Positions 34,503-35,802 of a DNA stretch of 35,802 nucleotides are shown here, piece by piece. The stretch spans positions 1 through 35,802 of the forward strand of contig NZ_JAGGQJ010000006.1 of the NCBI RefSeq assembly GCF_018613325.1, in the 5' to 3' direction. The notes under the pieces were generated by a model. It was not told the DNA's origin. It did no database searches and worked only from the letters and a program-made list of their open reading frames with translations. Numbering within the stretch: position 1 is the stretch's first letter; each line of letters opens with the position of its first letter. Both the position numbers and the translations under genes were made by a program. This stretch comes from Bacillus sp. ISL-34. GTDB lineage: Bacteria > Bacillota > Bacilli > Bacillales > DSM-1321.

Positions 34503-34542
34503 AAAGAGGGGGTTCCTTATATTAGAAATCCCCTCTTTCTTG
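34503..34542. terminator. Terminator after swrC
   Basis: AAAGAGGGG (34503-34511) pairs with CCCCTCTTT (34530-34538), and GGTTCC/GAAAT partly extends the stem. On the plus strand the tail is TTTCTTG. On the minus strand a longer T-run follows, so it may also act for readthrough from the right. Confidence 0.75.
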
Positions 34543-34659
34543 ATTCAACAATGGCATCAATATGCTCTTAATAAATACAACTGCCCTCATACTACTGGCC
34601 CCCAAGTCCTCTTCGTCATTTCCAAGGAAATTTGTTTGTTTGAAAATCTTATATATAAA

Positions 34660-34690
34660 CAAAAAAGGGAAAGAGCTCGCTTTCCCTTTT
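34660..34690 (-). terminator. Terminator of the recombinase gene
   Basis: AAAAGGGAAAG (34663-34673) and CTTTCCCTTTT (34680-34690) form a perfect stem with a 6-base loop. The minus strand continues with T-runs. It can work in both directions. Confidence 0.88.
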
Positions 34691-34702
34691 AATTGCTATG
34701 GA

Positions 34703-35542
34703 TTAGTGTTTTGTGAAAGTTTGGTCTATCGCATTTGCCAGGTCCAGCGATTTTTCTTTTAGATAACGTTTCGTTACGTTTAAATCTTTATGACCGGCAA
34801 GCTTGGATATCGTTTGTATATCTATTCCATTATCAACTAACCTTTGGCAAAAGGTATGTCGCAGTTTATGTGGATGCACATTGTATTTTTTTAATATATA
34901 TTGAACTGACCTCGGAGTGATCCTCTGATTATAGCTTGAGATGAATAACGGATCTGCTTTTTCTTTTAAAGAAAAAAGATAATTTTGTACATGTTGTATA
35001 GCCGATATTGTAAGGGGAACGGATCTATCGATTTCACCTTTTGCGTTCCTGACAAGTATATAATTCCGCTCTGTTTCCATGATGACGTCACGGCCATTCA
35101 AGTCACATAATTCGGAGACACGGATTCCTGTATGTAACAAAAGGTAGACGATGGCAATGTTCCTTAGATTTCCTTCTGCTTCTATATCTTTTAACAGAAT
35201 CTGCTGCTCATTCATGCTTAAAGTTTCAGGTAGCTCAAGCTTGTGCTCCTTAACCTTACGTTCCACAGAAAGCATCACTTGCGGTTTACCTAAAAATTTA
35301 AAGAAAACATTTAAAGCGATATAGTGTTTTTCGATTGTTCCTGGGCTTTTCTTGCAATTTTCTAAATAATCAAGATAACCCTGAACATCTTCAGAATGAA
35401 TCTCCATCAATATCTTTTGTGTCTGGTCACAAAACTGTGAAAGGACACCAGTATACGTTTTGATCGTATTAGCTGATTTGCCTTGGTCTCTCAACCATTC
35501 AGCAAACGAAAAAATCATTTCATCTTTAGCAGAGGTATCCAT
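34703..35542 (-). CDS. Tyrosine recombinase/integrase
   Basis: A 279-residue tyrosine recombinase. The N-terminal SAM-like DNA-binding domain (about 1-95) contains the GKSANTIKTYTGVL motif. The catalytic residues are all present: Arg141 (HTGIRVSEL), Lys168, His225 and Arg228 (HKLRHTF), His251 (AGHKDLN) and the nucleophile Tyr260 (KRYL). The start is ATG after GGGGGAAT. The size and plan fit XerC/D-like or transposon resolvase-type recombinases (for example TnpI of Tn4430), but no transposase, excisionase or ICE gene is seen in the window. The target is unknown. It is unlikely to be the enzyme for the attB in tRNA-Leu, 34 kb away. Confidence 0.9.
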   Translation of the reverse strand: MDTSAKDEMIFSFAEWLRDQGKSANTIKTYTGVLSQFCDQTQKILMEIHSEDVQGYLDYLENCKKSPGTIEKHYIALNVFFKFLGKPQVMLSVERKVKEHKLELPETLSMNEQQILLKDIEAEGNLRNIAIVYLLLHTGIRVSELCDLNGRDVIMETERNYILVRNAKGEIDRSVPLTISAIQHVQNYLFSLKEKADPLFISSYNQRITPRSVQYILKKYNVHPHKLRHTFCQRLVDNGIDIQTISKLAGHKDLNVTKRYLKEKSLDLANAIDQTFTKH

Positions 35543-35667
35543 CGGCTATTCCCCCAATGACAGTTTCAGAACTACGTTAAGTTTAACATATATCCCTATA
35601 GAAACGAAGAATTCTGTCCCTTTGTCTTAATCAGATATGGATAATACAGATAGAAGTAGAAATTAAA

Positions 35668-35703
35668 ATGCATTCATAGTATGCCCTACCATGTATACTG
35701 CAT
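35668..35703. repeat. Imperfect palindrome upstream of the recombinase
   Basis: ATGCAT...AGTAT (35678-35682), 12 bases, ATACT (35695-35699)...GCAT. The arms ATAGTATGC and GTATACTGC match at 6 of 9 positions around an 8-base centre, a layout compatible with a tyrosine recombinase core site. It lies 126 bases before the gene. The rest of 35543-35802 shows nothing I can name. Confidence 0.35.
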
Positions 35704-35802
35704 ATAACTTTCTTTATGGCCCTTTTTATTTCTCTACTTTTTAAAGGTTTAAATACTAAGATACTGAAGGAATGACAACAGCAAAAAAAGACCAGCCGGA
35801 TG

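Noticed and set aside
34703..35542. Recombinase considered as the ICEBs1 integrase matching the attB in tRNA-Leu
   Set aside because: It is 34 kb from the site, the site is intact, no ICE genes are present, and the protein is much shorter than ICE integrases with an arm-binding domain.

Overview
The window is chromosomal DNA of a low-to-moderate GC, endospore-forming Bacillaceae, most like Bacillus/Peribacillus. The evidence is the gene order ddl-murF-cshA-ydbS-ydbT-(ydcA)-acpS-ydcC-alr-ndoAI-ndoA-rsbRSTUVW-sigB-rsbX-tex-(cmpA)-ydcK-tRNA cluster. This is nearly the Bacillus subtilis order, and the ribosome-binding sites are strong Bacillus-type GGAGG. Species is not determined; the proteins read like a Peribacillus-type relative rather than B. 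subtilis itself.

Layout, left to right. (1) 1-1330: eleven tRNA genes on the minus strand (in transcription order Asn, Ser, Glu, Asp, Gln, Lys, Leu, Leu, Arg, Pro, Gly), running straight into a boxA and pre-16S-type leader at the left edge. An rRNA operon therefore probably begins just outside the window. Three good sigma-A promoters feed this unit. The tRNA-Leu(GAG) anticodon arm carries an intact, empty ICEBs1-type attB. (2) 1364-4271: ydcK (SprT-like), a 39-codon cmpA on the opposite strand, and tex. (3) 4364-9435: the complete general stress module rsbR-S-T-U-V-W-sigB-rsbX. A textbook sigma-B autoregulatory promoter lies before rsbV, and a candidate second one lies before rsbR. (4) 9524-17792: ndoAI/ndoA toxin-antitoxin, alr, lipoprotein ydcC, acpS, rhomboid protease ydcA, ydbT/ydbS and RNA helicase cshA. 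(5) 17793-20426: 1.4 kb without a convincing gene, then a PP2C phosphatase with a receiver-like N-terminus lacking the phospho-acceptor. It may be an extra input to the sigma-B module. (6) 20434-23540: murF and ddl, then a tandem array of 137-138 bp palindromic repeats. (7) 23634-27050: a conserved protein of unknown function, a methyltransferase, and a GltT-type glutamate/aspartate symporter preceded by a complete ydaO-type (c-di-AMP) riboswitch with a terminator/antiterminator platform. (8) 27203-34542: a membrane-fusion protein plus Yip1-like membrane protein pair (yknXW-like, without the ABC transporter genes), a diacylglycerol-kinase-family protein, a TetR repressor and the divergent RND exporter swrC. 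Two matching operators each sit at one of the two divergent promoters. (9) 34660-35802: an isolated tyrosine recombinase with a palindromic site upstream.

Functionally the window combines cell-wall precursor synthesis (alr, ddl, murF), stress signalling (rsb/sigB, possibly the distal PP2C), translation and RNA handling (tRNAs, cshA, ndoA, tex), sporulation (cmpA, probably ydcC) and export. The most notable signals are the c-di-AMP riboswitch on a glutamate transporter, the pseudo-receiver PP2C near the sigB locus, the tandem palindromic array in front of ddl, the vacant ICE attachment site, and the tRNA-to-rRNA transcription unit.
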